DNA of 64,000 bases from Allobosea sp. 47.2.35 (GCF_024655635.1 NZ_JANLGI010000003.1:62001-126000); one strand, 5' to 3'. Counted from the stretch's first letter, positions 16,135-24,771 are shown. Notes: a model not told the origin generated them from the sequence alone. A program made the numbers and translations.

Positions 16135-18281
16135 GCGACGACTCCGAGCGCACCGTCTTCGCGCCTCGCGCCAATGCCCGCATCGGCACGAAGCTGAACG
16201 GCATCTACGAGATCGAGAGCCTGATCGCGGTCGGCGGCATGGGCGAGGTCTACAAGGGCCGCGCCATCCAGACCGGCGACGCCGTGGCGATCAAGATGAT
16301 CCGCCCGGACATGGCGCGCGACGACGCCGTGCTCGCCCTGTTCCGGCGCGAGGCGGCGGCCCTGCACAACCTCTATAACGAGGCCATCGTCCGCTACTAC
16401 GTCTTCGCCATCGATCCGGTGAGCGAGACGCCTTATCTCGCGATGGAATTCGTCGACGGCCAGCCGCTCTCCGAGCGCATCCAGCAGGGGCCGCTCAGCG
16501 TCGAGGAAGCCGATATCCTGCGCCAGCGCGTCGGGCCGGGCCTGCATGCCGCACACCGGCTCGGCATCATCCATCGCGATATCTCGCCCGACAATATCAT
16601 CCTGCCGGGTGGCGATCCCTCGCGCGCCAAGATCATCGATTTCGGCATCGCCCGCTCCAGCATTCTGGGCGAAGGCACCGTGATCGGCTCCGGCTTCGCC
16701 GGAAAGTACAACTATGTTTCGCCCGAGCAACTCGGCCTCTATGGCGGCGAAGTCTCAGGCCGCTCGGACATGTACTCCTTCGCGCTGGTACTGGCTCAGG
16801 CCCTGACCGGCCGCGCGATCGACATGGGCGGCAGCCAGGTCGACATCATCGACAAGCGCCGCCGCCTGCCTGATCTCTCCGGCGTCGACGCACGGATTCG
16901 CCCGCTGATCGCGCGCATGCTCGCGCCCGATCCGAAGGATCGCCCCGCCGACATGGCCGAGGTCGCGACCTGGCAAGCGCCCGTTTCAGGCAAGAAGGCT
17001 GCAGCGAAGGCCCCCACCGGCAAGACGACCACCGACAAGCCGGGCCGCTCCCCCCTGCCGCTCGTCGCCGGCATCGCCGCACTCGCGCTGCTGGGGGGCG
17101 GCGGCTTCTACGCCTGGACGACGATTGGCGGCGGGCAGCCGGCGCGCGTCGCGACCAACGATCCGCCGCCGCTCTCGGAACAGCCCTCGGCCAGCACGCC
17201 GACTGCCGCGGTGAACGCGCCGCCTGCCCTGACCGAAGCGCCTGCCGCTAAGGCCCCGCCGGCAAGCGCTCCCCCGGCGCTGACCGAAGCACCGGCGCAG
17301 CCTGCCGCCCCTGCGACGCCGGTGCCTACCGCCGAGAAGTCTCCCGCGCCACCGAGCCCGCCTGCGCCGCCCCCGATGGCACAGCCGCCGGCCGCTCAAA
17401 CGCAAACGGGGCAGCAGCAGCCCCAACGACCACAGCGGCCTTCGCCTGGCTCATCGGGCTCTCAGGTCGCCGTGAACACCGAGCCGCCACAGCAGCAGAC
17501 ACCCGCACGTCCGCCTGCCGCCGAGCCCGTCAAGCCGCCACCGGCCGTGGAGGTGAAACCGCCGGAGCTGCCGCCCGTCGCCGTCGTCATTCCGACGCCG
17601 CCCCTCAGCCCGAGCGTCTCGCCGCCGCAGGTCGCCGCCATGGTGCAGGAGCCCGAGCCGCGCACGCCGGCCGAGCGGATCGAACGCTATGTCCGCGACT
17701 ATGACGGCGGCTCCTGCTTCTTCCTCTGGCCGCTGGAGATCGGCGACCGCAAGGCCACGCTGGAAGGCTTCGGCAGCGCGTCCGCGCCCTTCGTCGCCTT
17801 CGACGGCGCCTTCAAGGCGGCGCAGGGTTTCGAGGCACAGATTCACCTGCGGCCGATGACCGAAGCGCAGTGTCCGATGGTGGATTTCCTGCGCCGGCCC
17901 GGCATCGGCATCGACCGCAGCCCGAAAATCCAGATCGGCTCCTTCAACATGAAGAGCGGCGACATCCTCAACGGCTCCGTCGAGGCCGGCGGCGGTCAGA
18001 ATCTCGATGTCGTGCTGATCGGCGACGACGGCCTGGTCTACAACCTCGCGAGCTTCATGAAGCGCGACGGCGGCAAGGTGACCTTCAACCTCAAGCTCGA
18101 ATCGACCGGCGGCGCCGCACGTCCGCAGACCGTGCTCGCGCTCGTCACCAAGGAGCCGCTGCCGGCGCTCTCCGGCCCCAATCCCTCGCCCGCGAGCGAG
18201 TTTTTCGCCAATCTCAAGCTCGACCTCGCTCGCCAGACCGGCAAGCTGGGGCTGGCGATCAAGTATTTCCGGATCGAGTGA
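16131..18281 (+). CDS. ppkA: Membrane Ser/Thr kinase of the T6SS (PpkA)
   Basis: PpkA phosphorylates TagH/Fha to start secretion. The 716-residue protein has a cytosolic kinase domain at about 24-285: Gly-rich loop VGGMGEVY, VAIK lysine 55, catalytic HRDISPDN at 148-155 and DFG at 170-172. The catalytic loop has Ser where most Ser/Thr kinases have Lys (HRDxKxxN). One membrane helix lies at about 308-328, then a 200-residue Pro/Ala-rich periplasmic linker, then a conserved globular C-terminal domain at about 510-716 that includes two Cys (GGSCFFLWPL and AQCPMVDF) and may sense envelope state. The gene ends the T6SS operon and is followed by a hairpin. Confidence 0.92.
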   Translation: MSDDSERTVFAPRANARIGTKLNGIYEIESLIAVGGMGEVYKGRAIQTGDAVAIKMIRPDMARDDAVLALFRREAAALHNLYNEAIVRYYVFAIDPVSETPYLAMEFVDGQPLSERIQQGPLSVEEADILRQRVGPGLHAAHRLGIIHRDISPDNIILPGGDPSRAKIIDFGIARSSILGEGTVIGSGFAGKYNYVSPEQLGLYGGEVSGRSDMYSFALVLAQALTGRAIDMGGSQVDIIDKRRRLPDLSGVDARIRPLIARMLAPDPKDRPADMAEVATWQAPVSGKKAAAKAPTGKTTTDKPGRSPLPLVAGIAALALLGGGGFYAWTTIGGGQPARVATNDPPPLSEQPSASTPTAAVNAPPALTEAPAAKAPPASAPPALTEAPAQPAAPATPVPTAEKSPAPPSPPAPPPMAQPPAAQTQTGQQQPQRPQRPSPGSSGSQVAVNTEPPQQQTPARPPAAEPVKPPPAVEVKPPELPPVAVVIPTPPLSPSVSPPQVAAMVQEPEPRTPAERIERYVRDYDGGSCFFLWPLEIGDRKATLEGFGSASAPFVAFDGAFKAAQGFEAQIHLRPMTEAQCPMVDFLRRPGIGIDRSPKIQIGSFNMKSGDILNGSVEAGGGQNLDVVLIGDDGLVYNLASFMKRDGGKVTFNLKLESTGGAARPQTVLALVTKEPLPALSGPNPSPASEFFANLKLDLARQTGKLGLAIKYFRIE

Positions 18282-18295
18282 GGCGCTGCCCCTTC

Positions 18296-18318
18296 CCTTC
18301 TCCCCTTGCGGGAGAAGG
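18296..18318. terminator. Bidirectional terminator-like hairpin after ppkA
   Basis: CCTTCTCCC at 18296-18304 pairs perfectly with GGGAGAAGG at 18310-18318 around a 5-base loop. It lies in the 46-base gap between the convergent ppkA and the small minus-strand gene. There is no T-run after it on the plus strand, so termination strength is uncertain. Confidence 0.6.
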
Positions 18319-18327
18319 AAGATCCCC

Positions 18328-18606
18328 TCAATCCTCGCGATAGAGCACGCCCCATTCGTCCTGCCAGACGCCGGCCTTGTCCTCGACCACGATCGGCGCC
18401 CTGATCTCGTTGGCGAGGCGTATCGCGGTGCGGAAGGCGTCCTTCGCGGCCAGCTCGTCGCTGACGAAATCATTGACGAGATGCCCGCCGGCGAGATCGG
18501 CCGGGCAGAGCACATGCCCGAAGGCTTCCCCGCCGCGCTCCGACAGCTTGAGCGTGATCGCATCGGTCGGTGGCTCGTCGACCTGTTCGAAACGGTTGGC
18601 CGGCAT
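18328..18606 (-). CDS. Small conserved cytosolic protein of unknown function
   Basis: This 92-residue acidic protein has no signal peptide or membrane helix. The pattern (ITLKLSERGGEAFGHVLCPADL, then AFRTAIRLANEIRAPIVVEDKAGVWQDEWG) suggests a small alpha/beta fold. It lies 57 bases after the transglycosylase gene on the same strand and converges on ppkA, so it may be the last gene of a three-gene unit with the transglycosylase and the methyltransferase. I do not recognise the family. Confidence 0.6.
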   Translation of the reverse strand: MPANRFEQVDEPPTDAITLKLSERGGEAFGHVLCPADLAGGHLVNDFVSDELAAKDAFRTAIRLANEIRAPIVVEDKAGVWQDEWGVLYRED

Positions 18607-18663
18607 GGTTCGTCTCCTTTCGGTGCTCGCTGGGAGCGGATGGCCGCGCGCGGCGGCAAGGCG

Positions 18664-20454
18664 TCATTTCTTCGGTTGCGGCCGGGCGATGCCCGGCCCC
18701 TGCCCCGGTCTGACCGCGCTGTAGCGGTCGAGCCTGACCTTGATCATCTCGTTGAACTTCTTGTGGACCTCGGAGACCGTGAGCACCTTGGTCTCGCCGC
18801 CGGCATCCGCGTAGAAGATCGGGCGATTGGCCTGGGCCGGCTTGGGCAGGAGCTCGGCCGCCTTGACGCCCGGTTGCTCCTCCATGGTCTCGATGAAGGT
18901 CTGCGCCGCATCGGGCCCGAGGAAGTGGATCAGGTAGATCTCGCCACCGGTGAGATGGCGCCCCAGCGCCCGCTCCAGCCGAAGCGTGTCGCGCTTCAGC
19001 ATCTCGGCCGCCAGCAACGCCGAGATATAGGGCTCACGCCGCATGTCGAGGATGCGCTGGCGCTGGGCAGCATCGCTCACCACGAACTGCCGGCCTGACT
19101 TGCCGATCAGCTTCGCGTCGGCGGCAAGCCCGTGCTTGGCACCGAACTCGTAGATCACGCCGAGCCAGGTCTGCTCGATGAACTGATAGAGCCCGGTCGC
19201 CGAGGAGGTCTGCGCCTTCACCGCCGTCGAGAACGAGGATTCCTTGTCGGCGACAGCCATCAGCAGGGTCGGATCGGCACCGACGACCTTGCTCGCCCGC
19301 ACGATCAGGTCGACGAGATGGCGGCGGATCTTGATCGGCCCGAAGGTCAGAACCTGATCGGGATCGCCGCTGGAAATCTGCGGCGGCGGCTGCGGCGCAC
19401 CGCTGGACGAGACCGGTCCCGGCGGCGGCCCGCTTTGCATCTTCGGCGGTACCAGCAGGATGTTGGACGGCAACTGCAACTGGTTGACCGGCACCTGCTG
19501 GGTCGGCGCATCCCCCTGCGGCTTGATCGCCGCCAGCGAGGGGTCGTTGTCGAGAGCGAACTGGGCTGCCTGCCGCGCGCCCTCGAGATCCTGCTCGACC
19601 GAGGACAGGATCAGCGAGGGCCGCGCCGGCGCGTCCTTCAGCGCCGGAGCCTCGACCGCCGCGACCTCGATACCGCGCTCCGGCTCCGGCCGCTCCTGCT
19701 GCTGGAGCCGTGCATAGGCCAGCCCAAGGACAGCCGCCGTCACGCAAGCGACGCCGGCCACGACGGCTGCGATCGCCTTGCGCCCGGAAGCCGCCTTTTT
19801 CGGTCGCGCATCGGATGGTTCGGCAACCTCCGAGGGTTTGTCGGGAGAGTTTCGCGAGGGGGCCGGAGAAGCAGCTGCCGGCGGCGGGGCGGAAGATGGA
19901 GCTGGGGTGGCCGCAATCGGCCGCGCCGGAGCGGGTCGCGGTGGCGTCGCCGCCACCTGTCGCGCTGGGGAAGGCGCGACCGGAGCAGGGAATGGGCGCG
20001 AAGGTGGCGGGCTTGCAGGCTCCGGCGTTGCGGCCGCTTCCGGCTTCCCCATCACGAGGCTGCGCAGTTTTTCCAGCCAGCCGGTATCCCCTCGCCCGGC
20101 AAGCGCAGCGAGATCATCGACAAGCCGCTGCGCCATGACCTGCGGCACGCCTGTATCGCGCGCGATCGTGCCGACAGCGCCCTTGCCCAGCTGCTCCGAT
20201 ACCGTCTTCAGCGCGTAGAACCAGAGCTGCAGCGGTGTGCGCCGGCTCTCCAGCGGCGTCCCCTCGGCCGGATGGATCATGTAATTGCAATGCTGGCAGG
20301 CGAAGCCGCGCAACTTCGGGCGCGGCTCGAACTGCGCCGGCCGGCCGCAGGCGGGGCAGGTCATGCTCGTCCCGCCACGGCGCAGGCGCATCAGCGCGGC
20401 GAGGCAAGCCTCCTCCGGAAACAGCGCCTGGAATTGCCGGAAGCGCTCGCTCAT
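18664..20454 (-). CDS. Membrane-anchored lytic transglycosylase with N-terminal transposase-type zinc ribbon
   Basis: The 596-residue protein joins two unrelated parts. Residues 5-115 match the N-terminal zinc ribbon and helical region of IS1595-type transposases: FPEEACLAALMRLRRGG, CPAC (33-36), CQHC (53-56), then EGTPLESRRTPLQLWFYAL. No DDE catalytic domain follows. Residues 140-225 are a Pro/Ala-rich linker, 228-248 a membrane helix, and the periplasmic part carries a transglycosylase fold at about 376-520, with the likely catalytic Glu406 in ADKESSF and SSATGLYQFIEQTWLG after it. The expected activity is cleavage of peptidoglycan glycan strands; the cytosolic ribbon may bind DNA or protein. 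I chose the ATG at 20454 since transposase homology begins there. It follows the methyltransferase gene and faces the T6SS operon. Confidence 0.85.
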   Translation of the reverse strand: MSERFRQFQALFPEEACLAALMRLRRGGTSMTCPACGRPAQFEPRPKLRGFACQHCNYMIHPAEGTPLESRRTPLQLWFYALKTVSEQLGKGAVGTIARDTGVPQVMAQRLVDDLAALAGRGDTGWLEKLRSLVMGKPEAAATPEPASPPPSRPFPAPVAPSPARQVAATPPRPAPARPIAATPAPSSAPPPAAASPAPSRNSPDKPSEVAEPSDARPKKAASGRKAIAAVVAGVACVTAAVLGLAYARLQQQERPEPERGIEVAAVEAPALKDAPARPSLILSSVEQDLEGARQAAQFALDNDPSLAAIKPQGDAPTQQVPVNQLQLPSNILLVPPKMQSGPPPGPVSSSGAPQPPPQISSGDPDQVLTFGPIKIRRHLVDLIVRASKVVGADPTLLMAVADKESSFSTAVKAQTSSATGLYQFIEQTWLGVIYEFGAKHGLAADAKLIGKSGRQFVVSDAAQRQRILDMRREPYISALLAAEMLKRDTLRLERALGRHLTGGEIYLIHFLGPDAAQTFIETMEEQPGVKAAELLPKPAQANRPIFYADAGGETKVLTVSEVHKKFNEMIKVRLDRYSAVRPGQGPGIARPQPKK

Positions 20455-20520
20455 TCCGCTGGCCTGCGCTCCATCGCCCCCTGCCGCAAGGTTACGCCCG
20501 GCACGGGCGCTCGACAATCA

Positions 20521-22074
20521 TCACGCCCGCAGCAGCCCGAGCCGCGCGACGTCCTTCAGATGCATCGCCACCTCTTCCGCCGTCGCCCGCTCCGGCAGGT
20601 TGGGGACAGTGATGCCGGAGCTCCGGGTCTCGTCGAGGAAGGTGTTCATCGCATCGAGCAGCATGCGCTGGTCGCGCGAGCCGTCGAGAAGACTGACGAA
20701 CTTGCGCACCACGACACCGTCGAGTTGCACGGTGCGGTGGCGCAGATCGGTGACCTCGGCAGAACTCGAGGCCTGCCAGCGCGCGATCTCGCTGGCGGCC
20801 GGCTTCTCGCTGATCGTCGTCGTCAAGGGCGGCGCTTCCAGCCGGATGTCGAGCAAACCCGCCTTGAAGATCGCGATCAGGGCCTCGTCCAGCCGCGCGA
20901 TCTCATGCGCCCGATCCGCCCCCAGTTCATCGGCCACCGCGCGACAGGAGCGTTCGACCAGCTCGTCCCAGGCGATGCTCGCCGGCCAGATCGCGCTGAG
21001 GATTCCGAGCGCCGCCTTGCACAGCGGCAGATCGACCGCGAGCTGCACGCCCTCGTCGAAGCTGAAGCGCTGGACGCCGGGCTTCTCGTCGTCCTTGGCA
21101 GGCGCAAGCCGCGCATTGGCGGCAAGGTGATAAGGCCTGAGCGAGCCGGGCCGAACGCCGCGGCTGAGCGGGACATCGGCACGGCACAGGAGCGTCTCGC
21201 GAAAGGCGCGCCCGATCAGCAGGTCGAGCATCTGCTCGCGCAAGGCCGCCTGCTCCAGCGGCAGCTTGTCGAGCATCTGCTGAGCCGGCCCCTTGGCCGC
21301 GCCGTAGAGGTTCGGGAACGAGGCCTCGGCCAGGAATTGCAGGCCATTCCGCTCCGCGACCGACAGCACCTCATGCAGCGCGAAGGCACGCGCCCCGGGA
21401 TTGAGATCGTCATGATAGAGGACGTTATCGGGCAGTTCGTCGATCTGCTTCAGGCGCTGCCGCAGCGCCGCGCCATGGAAGGTGTCGGGATCGCTCGCTT
21501 CGGCGATCTCCTTCAGGGCGTCGCGGGCGACCCTGACCCGCTCACGCGGGTCATCGATGCCTTTGACGGCGAAGAGCATGACGTCGCGTGCGAGATCCCG
21601 CAGCCGGCAACCGGGCAAGGCATTGTAGCTGACATAGGCCACGCCCTGCGGCGCCAGCAATTGCCCGAACAGCGCGATGATCCGCTCGCGCACCACGTCC
21701 GGCACCCATGAATAGACGCCGTGGACGATGATGTAGTCGAAGGTGCCGATCTCCGCGCCGACCGCGAGGATGTCGCGTTGCTCGAAGGCGAGATTGGAGA
21801 GGCCGAGCTCTGCGGCATTGGCGCTCGCCTGCCGGATCGAGTCACCGCTGAGATCGATGCCGAGGAAGCGGCTGCCGGGGTATTGCGCCGCCATCGGGAT
21901 CAGGTTGCCGCCGCGCCCGCAGCCCAGCTCGAGCACGCGCATCGCGCTCGGCAAGGCTGGGGCCATGCTGTGGAAATGCGCGATGGTCGACAGCCGCGCC
22001 GGATGGGTCTGCGCGAAGGAATGGCCGGGATAGGCCACGGCATCATAGGGATTGATGGCTGAATCGCTCGTCAT
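20521..22074 (-). CDS. SAM-dependent methyltransferase with methyltransferase regulatory domain
   Basis: The 517-residue cytosolic protein starts with NPYDAVAYPGHSFAQTHPARLS, typical of methyltransferases linked to the MethyTransf_Reg domain. Motif I is clear (VLELGCGRGGN, 47-57), followed by FLGIDLSGDSI and a motif around IIVHGVYSWVP. The regulatory domain covers about 210-300 and a helical C-terminal domain runs to the end. Rickettsial lysine methyltransferases acting on outer-membrane proteins share this architecture, so protein lysine methylation is possible; the substrate here is not known. The ATG at 22074 is preferred over an upstream in-frame start. The transglycosylase gene follows after 66 bases on the same strand. 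Confidence 0.85.
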   Translation of the reverse strand: MTSDSAINPYDAVAYPGHSFAQTHPARLSTIAHFHSMAPALPSAMRVLELGCGRGGNLIPMAAQYPGSRFLGIDLSGDSIRQASANAAELGLSNLAFEQRDILAVGAEIGTFDYIIVHGVYSWVPDVVRERIIALFGQLLAPQGVAYVSYNALPGCRLRDLARDVMLFAVKGIDDPRERVRVARDALKEIAEASDPDTFHGAALRQRLKQIDELPDNVLYHDDLNPGARAFALHEVLSVAERNGLQFLAEASFPNLYGAAKGPAQQMLDKLPLEQAALREQMLDLLIGRAFRETLLCRADVPLSRGVRPGSLRPYHLAANARLAPAKDDEKPGVQRFSFDEGVQLAVDLPLCKAALGILSAIWPASIAWDELVERSCRAVADELGADRAHEIARLDEALIAIFKAGLLDIRLEAPPLTTTISEKPAASEIARWQASSSAEVTDLRHRTVQLDGVVVRKFVSLLDGSRDQRMLLDAMNTFLDETRSSGITVPNLPERATAEEVAMHLKDVARLGLLRA

Positions 22075-22447
22075 GCCCGCTGCCGCCCGGCTTCGTCCCC
22101 GGTATTCGAGCCGAAGCACCGCCCCGGCGCTTCATTCATTTGAAGGAGCGCCCGGCCCGACCCTGCTCCTGCGGGACAGCCGGAACAAGCCCTCCGATAC
22201 GCGGGCAATTAAGTCACACCCGCGCGATTACGCTTGAGGAACCGCTGCGGTTGCCGCTGCCAACATCAAGCGAAACCTGGAGAACAGGCCGGTCGGAGCC
22301 GGTTCCGGGTCGTGGTTTCCCAGGGTGATTTAATGTTGCTTCAAGTGCCGGCTTTCTGGGAACCTCCGTCATATGGCGGACGCCCCTTCGAGTCGTGGGC
22401 GTCAGACAGGGTCCAGCGAGTCGTTTGTCTCGCCCAGGGGAAGCAGC
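22075..22447. promoter_or_regulatory. Divergent 373-base intergenic region
   Basis: This gap separates the methyltransferase operon (minus) from the caspase-like gene (plus) and should contain promoters for both. AGGGGAAG at 22436-22443 is a good ribosome site for the ATG at 22448. Several short GC-rich inverted repeats are present around 22280-22385, but none is long enough to name. No gene was seen here. Confidence 0.4.
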
Positions 22448-24583
22448 ATGCGGATACATGCCCGGGCCTATGCGTATCTCGTCGCCGCGTGGACCGTGGC
22501 CTTCGCCGCGCTGAGCCTCGGCGCCACGCCCGCCCTCGCCCAGAAGCGCTTCGCCTTCGTCGTCGGCAATGGCGCCTATGCCAATGTCACGAAGCTGCCC
22601 AACGCCCTGAACGATGCCAATGCCACCAGCACCATGCTGCGGGAAGCGGGCTTCGATATCACGCCGGCGCTCGATCTCTCGCTCGCAGGCCTGCGCGGCG
22701 CGCTCGACGTCTTCATCGACAAGGTCCGCCGCAGCGGCCCCGATACCACGGCACTGGTCTATTACGCCGGCCATGCTGTGCAGCTCGATGGCGCCAACTA
22801 CATCCTACCGACCGATATCCGCCCGCAGATCGCGACCAGCATCGCCGATCAATCGCTGTCGCTGGGCGATATCCTGCGCCGCCTCGACGGAGCCGGCGCC
22901 AAGTCGAAGATCGCGATCCTCGATGCCTGCCGCGACAATCCCTTTGCCAACCGCCAGGGCGCGCGCGGGCTGGCCCTGCAGATCGTCGACGGCGCCAATG
23001 AAGGCATCAGCAACGAGGCGGGCCTCGCCCGCGTCGATTCCGGCAGCGGCACCTTCGTCGCCTTCGCGACCTCGCCCGGCTCCACCGCAGCGGACGGCAC
23101 GGGGAACAACAGCCCCTTCACCACCGCCTTCCTGCGCGAGGCGCGCGAGCCGGGCCTCGCCGTCGAGCAGATCTTCCGCCGCATCCGCCTGGCCGTCTAC
23201 GATTCAACCAACGGCACCCAGATCCCCTGGGACACCTCCTCGCTGATCACCGAGTTCAGCTTCTTCCAGCGCCCGGCCGGCGCTCCTGGCGCCCAGCCTG
23301 CCACCGCCGGCAACGTGCCGCTGACGGCGCGCCCGACGCTCGCCTCGCTGCGCGCCATGTCTCCGGCCGATGCCGCCCGCACCGCGATCGCCTGGGACCG
23401 CAGCGATATCTACGGCAACACCCTGGCCATCAATCCCGAGGATCAGACCGCGCTGCGCCTGAACCGCATCCTCGCCCAGCGCACCGACGAGCGCGCCTGG
23501 GCCGAGGCGATACTTGCCGGCGATGCCGAATCCTTCCGGCTCTATGCCCGGCTCTACCCGGTCTCGGATCATACCGCCGCAGCCCTGCGGCTGGCAGCGA
23601 CCGCGCCCAGCCGCAACCGCGTCCAGGTCGCACAGACCTGCCCGATCTGCCCGGCCGTCCAGCAGCCCCGCACCCGCCGCGCCGACTATACGCCGCGCGG
23701 CGTCTCGCCGGCTCAGTCGGGCGCGCCGCGTCAGGCGCCCGTCACGCCGCCTCAGGGTGTGGCACCGCAGACCATGGCGCCCGTCCTGCCCACCCTGCTG
23801 CCCGAACGCCCACGTTGGACCGGATTCTACGTCGGCGGCTCGCTCGGTGGCGGTCGCCAGAGCGACCGCACGACGGTGGTCGGCCCCTTCGGCAGCCCGA
23901 TCTTCACGCCGACGACAACCACTACCACGACCGTCACCACGACGTCGCCCATTGCCGGAACCACGACGACGACGACGACGACCTTCGGCACTCCGGTCCT
24001 TGCCGCTAACGCCATCAACGCGGCCGCCGTGCCGCGCAGCCTGACGCCTGACGGCAGCGGCATGGTCGGCGGCGCGCAGTTCGGCTTCAACTACCAGATC
24101 GGCGCCGTGGTGCTCGGCGCCGAGACCGACCTCTCGGCGACGCGCCTCGGCGGCAGTCAGACGGTCGCGGCCAATCCAGGCGGAACCCGCTTCACCACCC
24201 GCGCCGAGAACGAGGTTTCGATGCTGGGCACGGTCCGCGCCCGCGCCGGCTTCGTCCTTGGCGACTTCATGATCTATGGCAGCGGCGGCTATGCCTATGG
24301 CCTCGTCGACCAGAAGGGCTCGATCGCCCCCGACAATCCGGCGACCACCTCGGGCGCCGCAGGCTCGCGGTCAGGTCTCGCCAGCGGCTGGGCCCTGGGT
24401 GGCGGCGTGGAATATGCGATCATGCCCGGCATGACGCTGCGGCTCGACTACACGCATTACGACCTGGGCAACCAGAAGCTGACCTTGCAGGACTATACCG
24501 GGCTCGCGCCCTCGCAGTACGCGATCATGCGCGCCCGCACCGCCGGGGATATCATCAAGGCCGGCTTCAACTTCGGCTTCTGA
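22448..24583 (+). CDS. Secreted caspase-like (peptidase C14) protein fused to an outer-membrane beta-barrel
   Basis: The 711-residue protein has a signal peptide (1-31, cut near ALA/QK), a caspase-like domain at about 32-275 and an Omp25/RopB-type beta-barrel at about 457-711. The caspase dyad is complete: His109 in YYAGHA and Cys161 in LDACRDNPF; the strand before His and the GNGAYANVTKLPNALNDA opening are typical of bacterial C14 proteins. Residues 276-450 are a helical, then Pro-rich linker. The barrel opens with WTGFYVGGSLGGG and ends in Phe as outer-membrane proteins do. Its first loop has long Thr tracts. Caspase-like domains normally cleave after Arg or Lys; being secreted, this one would act in the periplasm or at the surface. 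A non-peptidase scaffold is possible. Confidence 0.88.
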   Translation: MRIHARAYAYLVAAWTVAFAALSLGATPALAQKRFAFVVGNGAYANVTKLPNALNDANATSTMLREAGFDITPALDLSLAGLRGALDVFIDKVRRSGPDTTALVYYAGHAVQLDGANYILPTDIRPQIATSIADQSLSLGDILRRLDGAGAKSKIAILDACRDNPFANRQGARGLALQIVDGANEGISNEAGLARVDSGSGTFVAFATSPGSTAADGTGNNSPFTTAFLREAREPGLAVEQIFRRIRLAVYDSTNGTQIPWDTSSLITEFSFFQRPAGAPGAQPATAGNVPLTARPTLASLRAMSPADAARTAIAWDRSDIYGNTLAINPEDQTALRLNRILAQRTDERAWAEAILAGDAESFRLYARLYPVSDHTAAALRLAATAPSRNRVQVAQTCPICPAVQQPRTRRADYTPRGVSPAQSGAPRQAPVTPPQGVAPQTMAPVLPTLLPERPRWTGFYVGGSLGGGRQSDRTTVVGPFGSPIFTPTTTTTTTVTTTSPIAGTTTTTTTTFGTPVLAANAINAAAVPRSLTPDGSGMVGGAQFGFNYQIGAVVLGAETDLSATRLGGSQTVAANPGGTRFTTRAENEVSMLGTVRARAGFVLGDFMIYGSGGYAYGLVDQKGSIAPDNPATTSGAAGSRSGLASGWALGGGVEYAIMPGMTLRLDYTHYDLGNQKLTLQDYTGLAPSQYAIMRARTAGDIIKAGFNFGF

Positions 24584-24658
24584 GTCCGGCAGGCCTCTCT
24601 CTGGCGCTGGAGACGGAAGCGCCGGAGCCACATCTGGCGGACAACCTTGATCGGCCCC

Positions 24659-24687
24659 TTGACACTGGCGGGTCCGATGGGGAATTT
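24659..24687 (+). promoter_or_regulatory. Candidate promoter of tRNA-Gly
   Basis: A perfect -35 hexamer TTGACA lies at 24659-24664 and a weak -10 (GAATTT) at 24682-24687 with 17-base spacing, placing the start just before the tRNA at 24698. This is a by-eye call. Confidence 0.45.
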
Positions 24688-24697
24688 GGCGCCCGAT

Positions 24698-24771
24698 GCG
24701 GGTGTAGCTCAATGGTAGAGCAGCAGCCTTCCAAGCTGAATACCCGGGTTCGATTCCCGGTACCCGCTCCA
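24698..24771 (+). tRNA. tRNA-Gly(UCC)
   Basis: The 74-base gene folds into a standard cloverleaf: a 7-base acceptor stem (GCGGGTG with TACCCGC), a D-arm with GCTC/GAGC, a 7-base anticodon loop with TCC at 24730-24732, and a T-arm CCGGG/CCCGG with the loop TTCGATT. The discriminator is T and CCA is encoded. The outermost anticodon-stem pair is a G-A mismatch. The anticodon UCC reads glycine GGA/GGG codons. No integrase or partial repeat of the 3' end was seen nearby, so it does not look used as an attachment site. Confidence 0.96.

Noticed and set aside
19132-21711. An 859-codon open frame on the plus strand
   Set aside because: It lies antisense to the transglycosylase and methyltransferase genes, whose frames show clear domains. 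The translated product is Arg-rich with no motifs, as expected of a GC-rich shadow.
23905-23985. Short repeats as a CRISPR-like array
   Set aside because: It is a simple in-frame Thr-codon repeat with no spacers of regular length.
24698-24771. tRNA-Gly as an integration site of a genomic island
   Set aside because: No integrase gene and no repeat of the tRNA 3' end was seen within the following 10 kb.
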